A stretch of 64,000 nt of DNA from Bacillus pinisoli (lineage in GTDB: Bacteria; Bacillota; Bacilli; Bacillales; SA4), in the NCBI RefSeq assembly GCF_023036475.1, contig NZ_JAJQKI010000009.1, forward strand, positions 100,258 through 164,257, written 5' to 3'. The position numbers were made by a program, and so were the translations under genes. This document shows, piece by piece, positions 45,301-53,877 of this stretch. The notes beneath the pieces were generated by a model. The model made no database searches, was not told the origin of the DNA, and saw only the letters and a list, made by a program, of their open reading frames with translations. How positions within the stretch are numbered: position 1 is the first letter of the stretch; every line of letters starts with the position of its first letter.

Positions 45301-45347
45301 GCCGCAATCCCAACCTTTTTAAAGTTCTTCTTTACGTTAAACTTCAT
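42339..45347 (-). CDS. Large secreted subtilisin-family protease (S8, PA and C-terminal domains)
   Basis: The 1002-aa precursor has a signal peptide (VGIAALSMAFLMGSVTLPSSA), an I9 propeptide, catalytic Asp in VAVIDTGIDYNHASF, His in GQGSHVAATVAG and Ser in KSGTSMAAPHVAGVAALLRQ. The PA insert (KIAFIDRGGCSFTLKLQNAK) contains the conserved RGxCxF. A C-terminal region of about 330 residues has Fn3-like beta domains (VTNKGTQAKEYTVTWENR) and no sorting signal. His is in a GSHVA context instead of the more common GTHVA. Family members degrade extracellular protein. Upstream to 45601 I see only AT-rich promoter sequence. Confidence 0.92.
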   Translation of the reverse strand: MKFNVKKNFKKVGIAALSMAFLMGSVTLPSSAATEKYTKVTELPETDGKIEQLLLPRGANKDELVEVIVQFEGTPLLKEYADAKAVGKKLDKETQRNHAKQLENGKKVAKDKVVKKGGTVIDSFENVYNGLYVQVKRSVLTELAELNEVKGIYAVTPVELHNDAGVPFIGAPEVWEKVVDGVNVTGEGITVAVIDTGIDYNHASFGGEGTVAAYEANDPNIIEEGSFPTAKVIGGYDFVGTDYDAGSDDPELRIPKPDLDPLDEQGHGSHVAATVAGLEVEGKVGGGVAPDALLYAYKVFGKDGSTGVTTQALEMAMDPNGDGDVSDHVDVVNMSLGSPYGHPEDPSAVATNLAVDAGIIVVASAGNSGNTPYITGSPAVAEKAISVAASVDDGVVVGGVEVNSPSSVAGQYEAAEGGITTPLSVTGPITGDLQYVGTACSEVTTDLTDKIAFIDRGGCSFTLKLQNAKAAGAMAAVVANSQDGEPIVMGGTNVELPGVMVSKATGTKFKNAGGVVNITLSDSVRIPKPELADTIASFSSKGPGRSAIGFKPEVSAPGYNIDSAAFGTGDASSSKSGTSMAAPHVAGVAALLRQLHPDWSVDEIKSLIMNTSTPIQDLQDNVYPLSRQGAGRVQANVAANTTGVVYPQALSLGYVPVSEEVKVQKNKEVKVTNKGTQAKEYTVTWENRHGDQTGPVSLSLPGTLKVDPGASKTLKVNFAITSAELSDAAGFHEFDGYVVLTDKSGEVLRVPYQAVVEKVSALKAKANSDSLKLNNVGATSANTELFEFGGSDAVEASIEDYQDLVAVGVRAEGGVAEFVVATEGAWENPVLVEFDVYIDTNKDGIEDFIVFNYDLGLITGAASPSGRQVTALYNVATGKLSLQYYVSVGGSYNQNYMGLPVSLSAIGVTGDFQYQVASFADGTDVNDGGWITFNTAKPNISFDSSSLDIAAGATEQVKVSLNAKNAKAMIVNNADATVTPYTLVDFNLVGNNGKVTGNNGKK

Positions 45348-45603
45348 TTCTTTGTGTCTCCCTTCACCTTTTGTTTTACAAAAACAATTTTCAGATTATT
45401 TGTTACTTTAACTATATTTCTTTATATAATTCTTAATTCCTTTTGTGTCGACAAAGGTTCTAAAAAATAGACAAAATTATCTGAATATTTAACATTAATT
45501 CCCATTAATAGTAGGTATATCTTACTAAATGTATTAAAATTCGACTTGCATGCTATAAATACCCTTACCCGCTTGATGCATCTTGGTTTATTTGCAATCT
45601 AAC

Positions 45604-45632
45604 AAAAAAAAGCGCCTCTCAATGGGGCGCTT
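45604..45632 (-). terminator. Terminator after the GGDEF-EAL gene
   Basis: On the minus strand AAGCGCC and GGCGCTT pair around a 9-base loop and are followed by a run of T. Confidence 0.88.
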
Positions 45633-45642
45633 CCTTTTCTAT

Positions 45643-47877
45643 CTATTCTTTTGCAGCACTCGCTTCTCGATAACCCTCAAAGGGTACCACAAATTCCTCT
45701 GCCGTAATCGGTTTACTAAACAAATATCCCTGTGCTTCATCACATTCATAGTCTTCGAGGAATTGTAACTGTTCTAAATCCTCTACACCTTCAGCGACAA
45801 TATTGAGATGTAAGCTTTTCCCAAGGGTTAGAATCGCTATTGTAATGGACCTGGAAATATCATCGGTTGAAACATCTTTAATAAAAGACCTATCGATTTT
45901 GAGACTATCAATTGGAAACTTGGCTAAATAACTTAACGATGAATAACCAGTTCCAAAATCATCGATAGATATGGAGATCCCTAAGCTTTTTAAAGCTTGA
46001 AGTGTTTCATCAACATTGGTTTCGTTTTGCATAAGCATACTTTCCGTTATTTCTAGATCAATCCAGGTTGGGTCAATCTTTGTTTCCTTTATAATACCGG
46101 TAATCATTTGGATGAGTTCCTCATGTTGAAATTGAACAGCAGATAAATTAATCGCCATTTTTTGTAATGGTATTCCGTGACTTCTCCACTCCACCATTTG
46201 TTTACACGCTTGTCTAAACACCCATTCTCCGATGGGAACAATGAGGCCTGTTTCTTCTGCTAATGTAATGAATTTATCAGGAGCAACCATTCCTAACAAT
46301 GGTTGCTTCCACCGGATGAGTGCTTCAACCCCTGTGATTTCTTTTGTCTTGATATCCACCTTTGGTTGATAATACAAAACGAGTTCGTCGCGTTCTAGTG
46401 CTTTATAGAGGAGGCTTTCTAGCTCTACTCTTTCCGAGGCTGATTCGTTCATTAAAATAGAATAAAATTGATATCGATTGCGCTGTTTTTTTGCTTGATA
46501 TAGAGCAATATCTGCATTACGTGCTAATACTTCCGTCGAAACTCCATCTTGCGGAGCCAAACTAATGCCAACACTAGCCGTGACATATAGTTCCTTATCC
46601 ATTAACAAAAATGGCTTTGAGAAGACTTGAATGATCCGTCTTGCCGCCCCTTCTGCCACCTCTTTATTACCCTGGAAGGAAAACACAATGAATTCATCTC
46701 CACCAATTCGGTAGACAGTCTCATCTTTACTTGCACAAGCTTGGATTCGGGTTGCTGCATCTTGAAGCAAAAGGTCACCAATATCATGTCCAAGTGTGTC
46801 ATTAATAAATTTAAATCGATCTAGATCAATGAATAGAAGGTAGCCTGAATCAATTTGTTGTTGCTTGTTAAATAAGGACTTACCTGCATGGAGTAATCCT
46901 CTTCTATTTTGAAGCCCCGTTAATTCATCTATTAAAGAAACTTTATAGAGCTGAGTTTGTTGTCGTTGCAGGAAAAATGAAACAACCGCAACTAAAACAA
47001 GAATAATAAGGCCTGCATATAAGCTCATTTCCTTTAAACTCTTAGAAAATTGACTAATTGATTTGGCTGGTGTTTCTACTTGGATGATTCCAATAGACTT
47101 ACCAGCAATATCATGTATAGGTGTAATTACTCTCGTGTAATCAGTACTACCTACTTTAAATATTTCAAAATAATGATCTCCCTCAAAGTTGTTTCTTAGT
47201 TTAAGGGGTGGTAGTAAATTCTCTTCCTTCATATTGTTTGTGGTTGAAAGGAAGAATTGCTGATCGGTTAATAATCCAATATCTGTTTTAAGAGTTCCTT
47301 TTATATCTAATAACGCCAATTCATCAAGTATTCTTCCAAAAATCAAAACGCCCGCTGGCTCAGCTTCTCCTAAGTCGTCCGTTACTTTTGAAACGGCAAT
47401 AATGGCAAGTCCTTTAGATGTAACGAGTAATCCCGAGAAATTATCTTCTTCTGCAGAACGAGATATGATTCCTTCATGTGTTATAGTTGAACTGAACTCT
47501 TCAAGATCTCCTCGTTGTGAAATAATGTTTCCCTCTAAATCAGCCGTAATGACAAAGTCTAGATCTGGCAGAACGTCTGCTGCTACGTTTACATACTCCT
47601 CTATCCAGACTGTATTCCGGTCGATGACAGCAAGACGATTGTCTTCCCAGTTAGAATTGGTCTTGGTAATTGATAATAGGTTTACTCCCATCTTCTCAAT
47701 TAGACTATTCGCAGAGTAGGCAACGTTGATGGCCCGCTCCTTTGATATACTTCTCAACTCAGTGAGCGTGGAGGAATATAAATAGGTTCCTATTACAAAT
47801 AATGGAATAACTAATAAAATGACAATGGAAAGAATGATTTGTGAGCTCAGTGATGATAAACCTTTTATCTTTAACAT
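45643..47877 (-). CDS. Membrane c-di-GMP enzyme, CHASE4-GGDEF-EAL
   Basis: The 744-aa protein has two membrane helices (about 14-34 and 287-305) around an extracellular CHASE4-type sensor (with the NSNWEDN signature near residue 80). A GGDEF domain (about 320-475) with an intact RIGGDEFIVFSF follows, then an EAL domain (about 485-735) with GVEALIRWKQP, LEITESMLM and DDFGTGYSSLSYL. Both catalytic motifs are intact, so synthesis and breakdown of c-di-GMP are possible. The ATG at 47877 follows GGGAGG; the upstream TTG does not. It is divergent from the GAF-HD-GYP gene. Confidence 0.93.
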   Translation of the reverse strand: MLKIKGLSSLSSQIILSIVILLVIPLFVIGTYLYSSTLTELRSISKERAINVAYSANSLIEKMGVNLLSITKTNSNWEDNRLAVIDRNTVWIEEYVNVAADVLPDLDFVITADLEGNIISQRGDLEEFSSTITHEGIISRSAEEDNFSGLLVTSKGLAIIAVSKVTDDLGEAEPAGVLIFGRILDELALLDIKGTLKTDIGLLTDQQFFLSTTNNMKEENLLPPLKLRNNFEGDHYFEIFKVGSTDYTRVITPIHDIAGKSIGIIQVETPAKSISQFSKSLKEMSLYAGLIILVLVAVVSFFLQRQQTQLYKVSLIDELTGLQNRRGLLHAGKSLFNKQQQIDSGYLLFIDLDRFKFINDTLGHDIGDLLLQDAATRIQACASKDETVYRIGGDEFIVFSFQGNKEVAEGAARRIIQVFSKPFLLMDKELYVTASVGISLAPQDGVSTEVLARNADIALYQAKKQRNRYQFYSILMNESASERVELESLLYKALERDELVLYYQPKVDIKTKEITGVEALIRWKQPLLGMVAPDKFITLAEETGLIVPIGEWVFRQACKQMVEWRSHGIPLQKMAINLSAVQFQHEELIQMITGIIKETKIDPTWIDLEITESMLMQNETNVDETLQALKSLGISISIDDFGTGYSSLSYLAKFPIDSLKIDRSFIKDVSTDDISRSITIAILTLGKSLHLNIVAEGVEDLEQLQFLEDYECDEAQGYLFSKPITAEEFVVPFEGYREASAAKE

Positions 47878-48071
47878 AAATCCTCCCAAGACAATCTGAA
47901 TAGCCCAAATAAGTTTCTGTACTTTCTATCATACTATCCTCCTAGATTATTGCCTATCAAATTTTTACAAATTTGACTATAATCCCACAACTTCTCTTAA
48001 TTTTTTTAAAGCATTATTGACGTAAATTGTCTATAATTGTACTAACTGTAAGAATAGGGGGAAAACCGTGC

Positions 48072-49220
48072 ATGGAGCGTATACATGAACTCGAGAACAA
48101 AGTTCAAGAACTTTATAGTCTTCTTGAGGCTTTTAAAAAGTTAAACTCTGATTTAGCCATTCAAGATGTCTTTGAAAATATACTTCTCCAAATGGTACAA
48201 GTCGTAGGCGCAGAGGCTGGTACACTATGGGTTTTGGATCAAGATCATGAGGAAATCGTAGCCAGTGCCGCTTATGGACCTACCGCTTCTGCTATTCTAA
48301 ATATTAGATTGTCAAAAGAAGAAGGAATCGTCGGTAAAGTCATGAGTACGGGAGAGGCTCATTTAATAGAGGATGTAACAAAGGATCCTAACTGGGCGAA
48401 AAGGGTCGATCAATCAAGTGGCTTCATTACTAGGTCCATGATTACCGTACCATTAGTAGCAAAGGGGCATTCAATAGGTGCTTTACAGCTATTAAATAAA
48501 CAGGGACATTCCTTATTTACAAAACAAGATGTAAACCTTGCTCTAGCACTTGCCAATCAGTCTGCATTAGCTCTTCATAATAGTCAAATGTATGACGATC
48601 TGTACAAGATGTTCATGAGTGTGATTAAGACACTTGCTAGTGTATTAGATGCAAGAGATCCTTATACAGCCGGACATTCAGAAAGAGTCGCCAAGTATTC
48701 TGTCTGGATTGCGCAGCGGCTTGGTCTTTCAAGTGAAGAGTGTGATGAGTTAAATAAGGCGGCATTACTTCATGATATTGGAAAAATTGGCATTCCAGAC
48801 GAAGTGCTAAGAAAACCAACTCGGTTAACGAATGAAGAGTATGAGGCGATGAAGCAGCATACGGTCATTGGAGCAACTATACTATCAAATATGGAACCAA
48901 AAAGTTCCATGATCTATGCGATCCAAACAGCTCGTTCTCACCATGAAAGGCTAAATGGAACTGGATATCCAGACCGTTTAGCTGGGAATGACATTCCATT
49001 GTTCGCTAGAATCGTTGGAGTGGCCGACACGTTCGATGCCATGACAACTGTTAGACCATATAGCAAAGGGCATACCTTTCAAGAAGGAGCCGCTGAACTC
49101 ATCAGATGCAAAGGTACTTTATTTGATCCGGACATTGTCGATGCGTTTACGACAATATTAGAAGAATGTCATTATGAGGTGGAGCGTTACAAACTGCCTG
49201 GAAGACAAAAGGGGAACTAA
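48072..49220 (+). CDS. GAF-HD-GYP protein, probable c-di-GMP phosphodiesterase
   Basis: The 382-aa cytoplasmic protein has a short coiled-coil start (MERIHELENKVQEL), a GAF sensor (about 25-170) and an HD-GYP domain (about 180-360). The latter has YTAGHSERVAKYS, ALLHDIGKIGIPDEVL, the HH-E-x-GTGYP block (HHERLNGTGYPDRLAG) and VGVADTFDAMTT. The metal-binding His and Asp residues and the GYP motif are all present. The ATG at 48072 is preceded by a G-run about 10 bases away. The stop is followed after one base by the next gene, so it is the first gene of a unit that also contains the adenylate cyclase. Confidence 0.92.
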   Translation: MERIHELENKVQELYSLLEAFKKLNSDLAIQDVFENILLQMVQVVGAEAGTLWVLDQDHEEIVASAAYGPTASAILNIRLSKEEGIVGKVMSTGEAHLIEDVTKDPNWAKRVDQSSGFITRSMITVPLVAKGHSIGALQLLNKQGHSLFTKQDVNLALALANQSALALHNSQMYDDLYKMFMSVIKTLASVLDARDPYTAGHSERVAKYSVWIAQRLGLSSEECDELNKAALLHDIGKIGIPDEVLRKPTRLTNEEYEAMKQHTVIGATILSNMEPKSSMIYAIQTARSHHERLNGTGYPDRLAGNDIPLFARIVGVADTFDAMTTVRPYSKGHTFQEGAAELIRCKGTLFDPDIVDAFTTILEECHYEVERYKLPGRQKGN

Positions 49221-49221
49221 T

Positions 49222-49563
49222 ATGAGTCAATTTGATTTTCTATTAATAGGGCATTTAATAGGGGATTTTCTATTCCAGACTTCATGGATGGCACAATATA
49301 AAGCAACCAGGTGGATCCCATTACTATCTCATGTAACAGTCTATACAATTATTGTAGCAATCTTTGGTTTCCTTTCAGGTGGCATTTCTATCTGGGGAAT
49401 TGTGATTATCTTTATCGGTCATATCATCTTAGATCGTAAAACATTCGTTACCTATTGGGTGGAAAATATTCAACGAGCAAAAGGACCTGGTCTTGGATGG
49501 TTGTCCATTGTCACTGACCAAATCTTTCATCTTATATTATTAGTCATTGCGATCTATGTGTAG
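49222..49563 (+). CDS. DUF3307 membrane protein
   Basis: This 113-aa protein has about three to four hydrophobic segments and the DUF3307 pattern: LLIGHLIGDFLFQTSWMA, LSHVTVYTIIV, GHIILDRKTFVTYW and the C-terminal TDQIFHLILL. The conserved His and Asp residues inside the membrane segments suggest a metal or proton site, but the function is unknown. The start is 1 base after the HD-GYP stop, with GGGGAA upstream, and it ends 9 bases before the cyclase, so the three genes are one operon. Confidence 0.82.
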   Translation: MSQFDFLLIGHLIGDFLFQTSWMAQYKATRWIPLLSHVTVYTIIVAIFGFLSGGISIWGIVIIFIGHIILDRKTFVTYWVENIQRAKGPGLGWLSIVTDQIFHLILLVIAIYV

Positions 49564-49572
49564 GGGGCAAAC

Positions 49573-51399
49573 ATGGCACATTCTGCAAAAAAACATGTAA
49601 TGGAACAAGATTTTCCGCTTACGAAGGAACAGGTATGGAAGCTTCTTGGAGATACCGATCGACTGAACCGGTTTATTGGTTTATTTCCAGTGACTTTTAG
49701 TCCTGCTAAAAAAGAGAAATCGGAAACCTTTTATCGTGTAGCTGAAGCAAAGGTAGCAGGTATCGTTCCTCTTTCTTGGCAAGAATACCCGTTTCAATGG
49801 GTTGAAAATGAATCGTATACAGTAGAGCGTCGTTACTTACAAGGACCTTTAAAACATTTTGAAGGTGGGATTGAGCTTTTTGACCTAGAAGATTCCAGTG
49901 GAACGAAAGTCCGTTTGATAGGGGAATTTACACCAAGAAATTTTGTTGGTCTATTGGCTCTTCCCTTTACTGCCGTTCGTTCCATGCATTTAACGATGAA
50001 GTATTTACAAGATTATCTTACAGCCGAAAATCATAACAAGCATTTATTTACGCCTAGAAAAGTAAACATTAAAGTAAATGTTTCGGAGTTAGATAATCTA
50101 GCTAAGCAATTGAGCAATTTCTCAATAAAATCAGCATACATCTCCTATCTACATCAACATTTAACTACTAAATTAGATCATGATGTAGCTGAGATGAGAC
50201 CTTACCTGCTAGCCAAACAGTGGAATGCTGATCCTGAAGAGGTGCTTAGACTTTTCTTGTATGCTACTAAGATTGGAATCTTAAACTTAAGCTGGAATTT
50301 AATATGTCCGAACTGTCGTGTGTCCAAGGAGAATTATACAACTTTATCTCAACTAGAGAACCAGTTTCATTGTGATTTATGTGGGATTAACTATGATGCT
50401 AACTTTGAGAATTATGTGGAGCTCTATTTTTCCGTCCATCCTTCTATTAGAAAAGCTTATGCTCAAAGCTATTGCATGGGAGGACCCATGATCTCTCCTC
50501 ATGTCAAAATCCAAAAGGTTGTGGAAAAAGGAGAAACGTATCAACTTATCATTCCTCCATATAATGAAAAGCTTCGGATTCGAGTACTGCAAGCGAATGA
50601 TAGGGTAGGGATTATAGAATCTAAGCATGGTACAGACCCAGTTCAACTTGAATATAGTCAAAACGGATGGTCGACCGATTCAATCTCAGTAGCGAGTGGG
50701 GTCACTCCAGTCACTATTCATAATTCGAGTTCTGAAGATATCGTAATTGTCATTGAGCAAGGGGAATGGAGTCAGGAGATCGTAACGGCAGCCAAGGTAA
50801 CAGCACTTCAAGAGTTTCGAGACTTATTCTCTTCTGAAGTATTAGCCCCTGGACAACAAGTAGGGGTTGAGAATGTGACGATTCTTTTTAGTGACCTACA
50901 AGGCTCAACATCCTTATATGAGGTAGTAGGGGATGCCAATGCATATGGCCAGGTTCGCAAACATTTTGACTATTTAACAGAGTGGATCTCCAAGAATTCA
51001 GGTTCTGTTGTCAAAACAATTGGTGATGCGGTAATGGCTGTCTTTCATAAGCCAGAGGATGGGTTTAAAGCTGCCTTAGATATTCAAAAGCATGTCGCTG
51101 AGTTTAATGCTGTTAACGGAGGGGACATTATACTGAAAGTAGGATTATATAGTGGCCCCGCCATCGCGGTTAACTCAAATGATCGTTTAGACTACTTTGG
51201 AAGAACCGTGAATATCGCTGCTAGAATACAAGGTCAAAGTACGGGTGATGATCTTGTATTCAGTAAAGAATATCTAGACCGTCCTATCATTCAGTCCTTC
51301 TTAGAAAATGAAGATGTGAAGCTTGGTTCATTTCAAGCAACCTTAAAAGGGATAAAAGGAGAAGCTGATCTCATTCGGTTAACTTTAACCAAAGATTGA
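49573..51399 (+). CDS. Class III adenylate cyclase with SRPBCC and DUF5939 sensor regions
   Basis: The 608-aa soluble protein has an SRPBCC-like ligand-binding domain (about 1-150), a DUF5939-type region (about 165-430) with a CxxC pair (245/248 and 267/270) that should bind zinc, and a C-terminal class III cyclase domain (about 432-608). The metal Asp pair is Asp441 (FSDLQGST) and Asp485 (KTIGDAVMAVF), the ATP-selecting pair is Lys481 and Asp540 (RLDYFGR), and transition-state residues Asn547 and Arg551 (VNIAAR) are present, so it is predicted active on ATP. cAMP is considered absent or minor in model Bacillus. It faces a gene encoding a cyclic-nucleotide-binding chemoreceptor-like protein. 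Confidence 0.9.
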   Translation: MAHSAKKHVMEQDFPLTKEQVWKLLGDTDRLNRFIGLFPVTFSPAKKEKSETFYRVAEAKVAGIVPLSWQEYPFQWVENESYTVERRYLQGPLKHFEGGIELFDLEDSSGTKVRLIGEFTPRNFVGLLALPFTAVRSMHLTMKYLQDYLTAENHNKHLFTPRKVNIKVNVSELDNLAKQLSNFSIKSAYISYLHQHLTTKLDHDVAEMRPYLLAKQWNADPEEVLRLFLYATKIGILNLSWNLICPNCRVSKENYTTLSQLENQFHCDLCGINYDANFENYVELYFSVHPSIRKAYAQSYCMGGPMISPHVKIQKVVEKGETYQLIIPPYNEKLRIRVLQANDRVGIIESKHGTDPVQLEYSQNGWSTDSISVASGVTPVTIHNSSSEDIVIVIEQGEWSQEIVTAAKVTALQEFRDLFSSEVLAPGQQVGVENVTILFSDLQGSTSLYEVVGDANAYGQVRKHFDYLTEWISKNSGSVVKTIGDAVMAVFHKPEDGFKAALDIQKHVAEFNAVNGGDIILKVGLYSGPAIAVNSNDRLDYFGRTVNIAARIQGQSTGDDLVFSKEYLDRPIIQSFLENEDVKLGSFQATLKGIKGEADLIRLTLTKD

Positions 51400-51425
51400 T
51401 AGCAGACATCATGTTAAAAAAATTG

Positions 51426-51472
51426 AAAAGAGAAAAAAGATCAATGATATTGTTCCTTTTTCTCTTTTTTTG
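51426..51472. terminator. Bidirectional terminator between cyclase and receptor genes
   Basis: AAAAGAGAAAAA and TTTTTCTCTTTT pair around a 19-base loop with T-runs on both strands, between convergent genes. Confidence 0.8.
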
Positions 51473-51486
51473 TTTGTGCAATGACC

Positions 51487-52365
51487 TTATAGATCCCCAG
51501 CAATCTCCAATATACGGCTTGATAAGTTATTCATTTCTTCAACTGCTTGTACCATATCATTGATTGCGTTTGTTTGTGAATGGCTTTTTTCTGCTGTATT
51601 CGTGGATGAAATGGTTACTTTATTTATCTCGGTACTTATTTTATTCGTTAATTGAAAAATATCTTCCGCATTAGATTGCGTTAGTTCTGACAGCTTACGA
51701 ATCTCTTCTGCAATGACTTTCATGCCACGACCATGCTCACCACTTCTGGCAGCTTCAATAGATGCGTTCAATCCGAAGATCTTTGTTTGAAGGGCCACTT
51801 GCTTAATAAAAGAGAGTGCCTTTTCTATTTGCCGGGAAATAATTTCTATTTCTTTCATATGAGAGGCTAACTCTATTCCATTACCTTCTATTTCTCTAGC
51901 AGCACTCGCAATTCTTTTAATAGAGGCTGTTATATTACCTGAGTTATTATTTATTCTTTCTGCTACATCACTCAAGTCTTTCCCCACACGCTCGGCAATG
52001 GTCTGGTTCTGATGACGAATTCGCATGGAGAGAGCCTTCATCACTTTCCAAGGGAGCTCATTGTCACTCTTCATGGACCGAATAAAATTTTCTTCACTTA
52101 CCACCAGTAATTCTGCTGCCTCTGCAGCAACGGCCGTACCGCTTCGAGGTAATCCTTCTAAAAGAGCCATTTCTCCAAAAAAGTCCCCCGGTTTAAATTG
52201 AGCAACTTGTATCATATTACCTTCACTTTCTATGAAAATATTTACCTTTCCTTTGATAACGCTATACATCTCTCGACTTAAATCTCCTTCTTGAAAAATA
52301 ATCGCTCCAACAGGAAAGGTAACAGTTTGATGACCTGCTTCTTTATGATCAAAAGTTATGCTCAT
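51487..52365 (-). CDS. Cyclic-nucleotide-binding domain fused to chemoreceptor signalling domain
   Basis: The 292-aa soluble protein begins with a CRP-type cNMP-binding domain (about 8-125). Its phosphate-binding cassette FFGEMALLEGLPRSGTAVA retains the Glu and Arg that contact the ribose and phosphate of cAMP. It continues with a helical linker and an MCP signalling hairpin (about 180-290) containing QTKIFGLNASIEAARSG and RGMKVIAEEIRKLSELTQS, the region that contacts CheA/CheW. There is no membrane segment and no HAMP domain. The ATG at 52365 follows GAGG. It converges on the adenylate cyclase gene, so direct sensing of its product is a strong inference. Confidence 0.9.
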   Translation of the reverse strand: MSITFDHKEAGHQTVTFPVGAIIFQEGDLSREMYSVIKGKVNIFIESEGNMIQVAQFKPGDFFGEMALLEGLPRSGTAVAAEAAELLVVSEENFIRSMKSDNELPWKVMKALSMRIRHQNQTIAERVGKDLSDVAERINNNSGNITASIKRIASAAREIEGNGIELASHMKEIEIISRQIEKALSFIKQVALQTKIFGLNASIEAARSGEHGRGMKVIAEEIRKLSELTQSNAEDIFQLTNKISTEINKVTISSTNTAEKSHSQTNAINDMVQAVEEMNNLSSRILEIAGDL

Positions 52366-52570
52366 AGTAAACCTCGTTTCTTTTCGGCTAGTATGCAAAA
52401 TCTTTAGAATTCTTACATATAATGTATTATATCATTTATCGTTTGACTAAAATAGAATGGCACCATCATTATGAAGGCTGTATTCTTGAAATAAAATTTA
52501 CATGAACCTGAAAAAGTAAACGCTTTATCTAGTACAATAGAAAAAAGTAGATAAAAGGGGAGGACCGCCT

Positions 52571-53833
52571 ATGAAGCGCCGGTTTTCAAAAGAGGAAAAT
52601 AGTTGGGTCTTATACGATTGGGGAAATTCTGCTTATTCTGTTATTATTTCTACCGCTGTTTTTCCATTGTACTATAAAGCAGCCGCTACAGAAGCAGGGG
52701 TGAGTGCAGCCAACTCCACAGCATATTTAGGATATACAATCGCCATCGCTACCTTTATCTTGGCGATGTTAGGCCCCATACTCGGGACCATTGCTGACTA
52801 TCAAGGCTTTAAAAAGAAATTCTTCAGTTTCTTCTTTTCCTTAGGAGTTTTATTTACCGGTGCGTTGGCATTTATTCCAAGTGATCAATGGCTTCTATTA
52901 CTCGTATTTTATACGGTTGCAGCTGTAGGGTCTGCTGGCGGGAATATCTTTTACGATGCCTTTTTAGTAGATGTCACCTCTGAAGAGAGAATGAATAAGA
53001 TCTCGGCCAGAGGTTTTGGTTTAGGATACATTGGTAGTACCATTCCCTTTATTATCAGTCTCGGTATTATTTTATTAGCGCAAAATGAAATTCTTCCAAT
53101 CACAACGGTTACAGCTAGTAAGATTGCCTTTGTTATTACAGCATTGTGGTGGGGAATCTTCGCCATACCTTTGTTAAAAAATGTGCATCAGCGCTATTTT
53201 ATTAAAAGGGAACCTAACCCCGTTGTGAACAGTTTTAAACGGTTAGGAAACACGTTGAAGGAAATCAGAAAATATCGTGCTATCTTCTTATTTCTCCTTG
53301 CTTACTTCTTTTACATTGACGGAGTAGGGACCATCATCACGATGTCGACTGCATATGGATCGGATCTTGGAATTAGTTCTACAAGCTTGTTAATTATTTT
53401 ATTCGTGACACAAGTGGTAGCCGCTCCTTTTGCCTTATTGTATGGAAGATTAGCAGAACGTTTTTCAGGTAAGAAAATGCTTTACGTCGGAATTATCGTC
53501 TATATTATCGTATGTATTTATGCTTATTTCTTAGAAACGACCCTTGATTTCTGGATTTTAGCGATGCTTGTTGCTACCTCTCAAGGAGGGATTCAGGCAT
53601 TAAGTCGTTCCTATTTCGCCAAGCTTGTGCCAAAACAGCATTCTAATGAGTTTTTTGGCTTTTACAACATCTTCGGAAAATTTGCTTCCATTATGGGCCC
53701 ACTCTTAGTAGCGGTGACAGCACAAGTGACTGGCGATTCTAGCTACGGTGTATTTAGTCTAGTGTTTCTATTCATTATTGGGATCATCATTCTAAAATTT
53801 GTTCCGGAACATCCAAAAAGGCAAGAATCCTAA
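52571..53833 (+). CDS. MFS transporter, UMF1 (Atg22/YxiO-like) family
   Basis: This 420-aa protein of about 12 membrane helices starts with WVLYDWGNSAYSVIISTAVF, the UMF1 hallmark, and includes AMLGPILGTIADYQGFKKK, GSAGGNIFYDAFLVDVTS, ISARGFGLGYIGS and GGIQALSRSYFAKLVP. Relatives include fungal Atg22 (vacuolar amino acid export); bacterial substrates are not established. GGGGAGG precedes the ATG. It is divergent from the cNMP receptor gene. Confidence 0.9.
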   Translation: MKRRFSKEENSWVLYDWGNSAYSVIISTAVFPLYYKAAATEAGVSAANSTAYLGYTIAIATFILAMLGPILGTIADYQGFKKKFFSFFFSLGVLFTGALAFIPSDQWLLLLVFYTVAAVGSAGGNIFYDAFLVDVTSEERMNKISARGFGLGYIGSTIPFIISLGIILLAQNEILPITTVTASKIAFVITALWWGIFAIPLLKNVHQRYFIKREPNPVVNSFKRLGNTLKEIRKYRAIFLFLLAYFFYIDGVGTIITMSTAYGSDLGISSTSLLIILFVTQVVAAPFALLYGRLAERFSGKKMLYVGIIVYIIVCIYAYFLETTLDFWILAMLVATSQGGIQALSRSYFAKLVPKQHSNEFFGFYNIFGKFASIMGPLLVAVTAQVTGDSSYGVFSLVFLFIIGIIILKFVPEHPKRQES

Positions 53834-53853
53834 CATTAGGATTCTTGCCTTTT
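53820..53853 (+). terminator. Terminator after the UMF1 transporter
   Basis: GGCAAGAATCC and GGATTCTTGCC form a perfect 11-bp stem overlapping the end of the gene, followed by CTTTT. Confidence 0.88.
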
Positions 53854-53877
53854 CACACAATTCGATGTTAAACGGGA

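Noticed and set aside
38323..45347. Several plus-strand open frames opposite the protease genes
   Set aside because: They lack ribosome sites and recognisable domains and follow the codon structure of the minus-strand genes.
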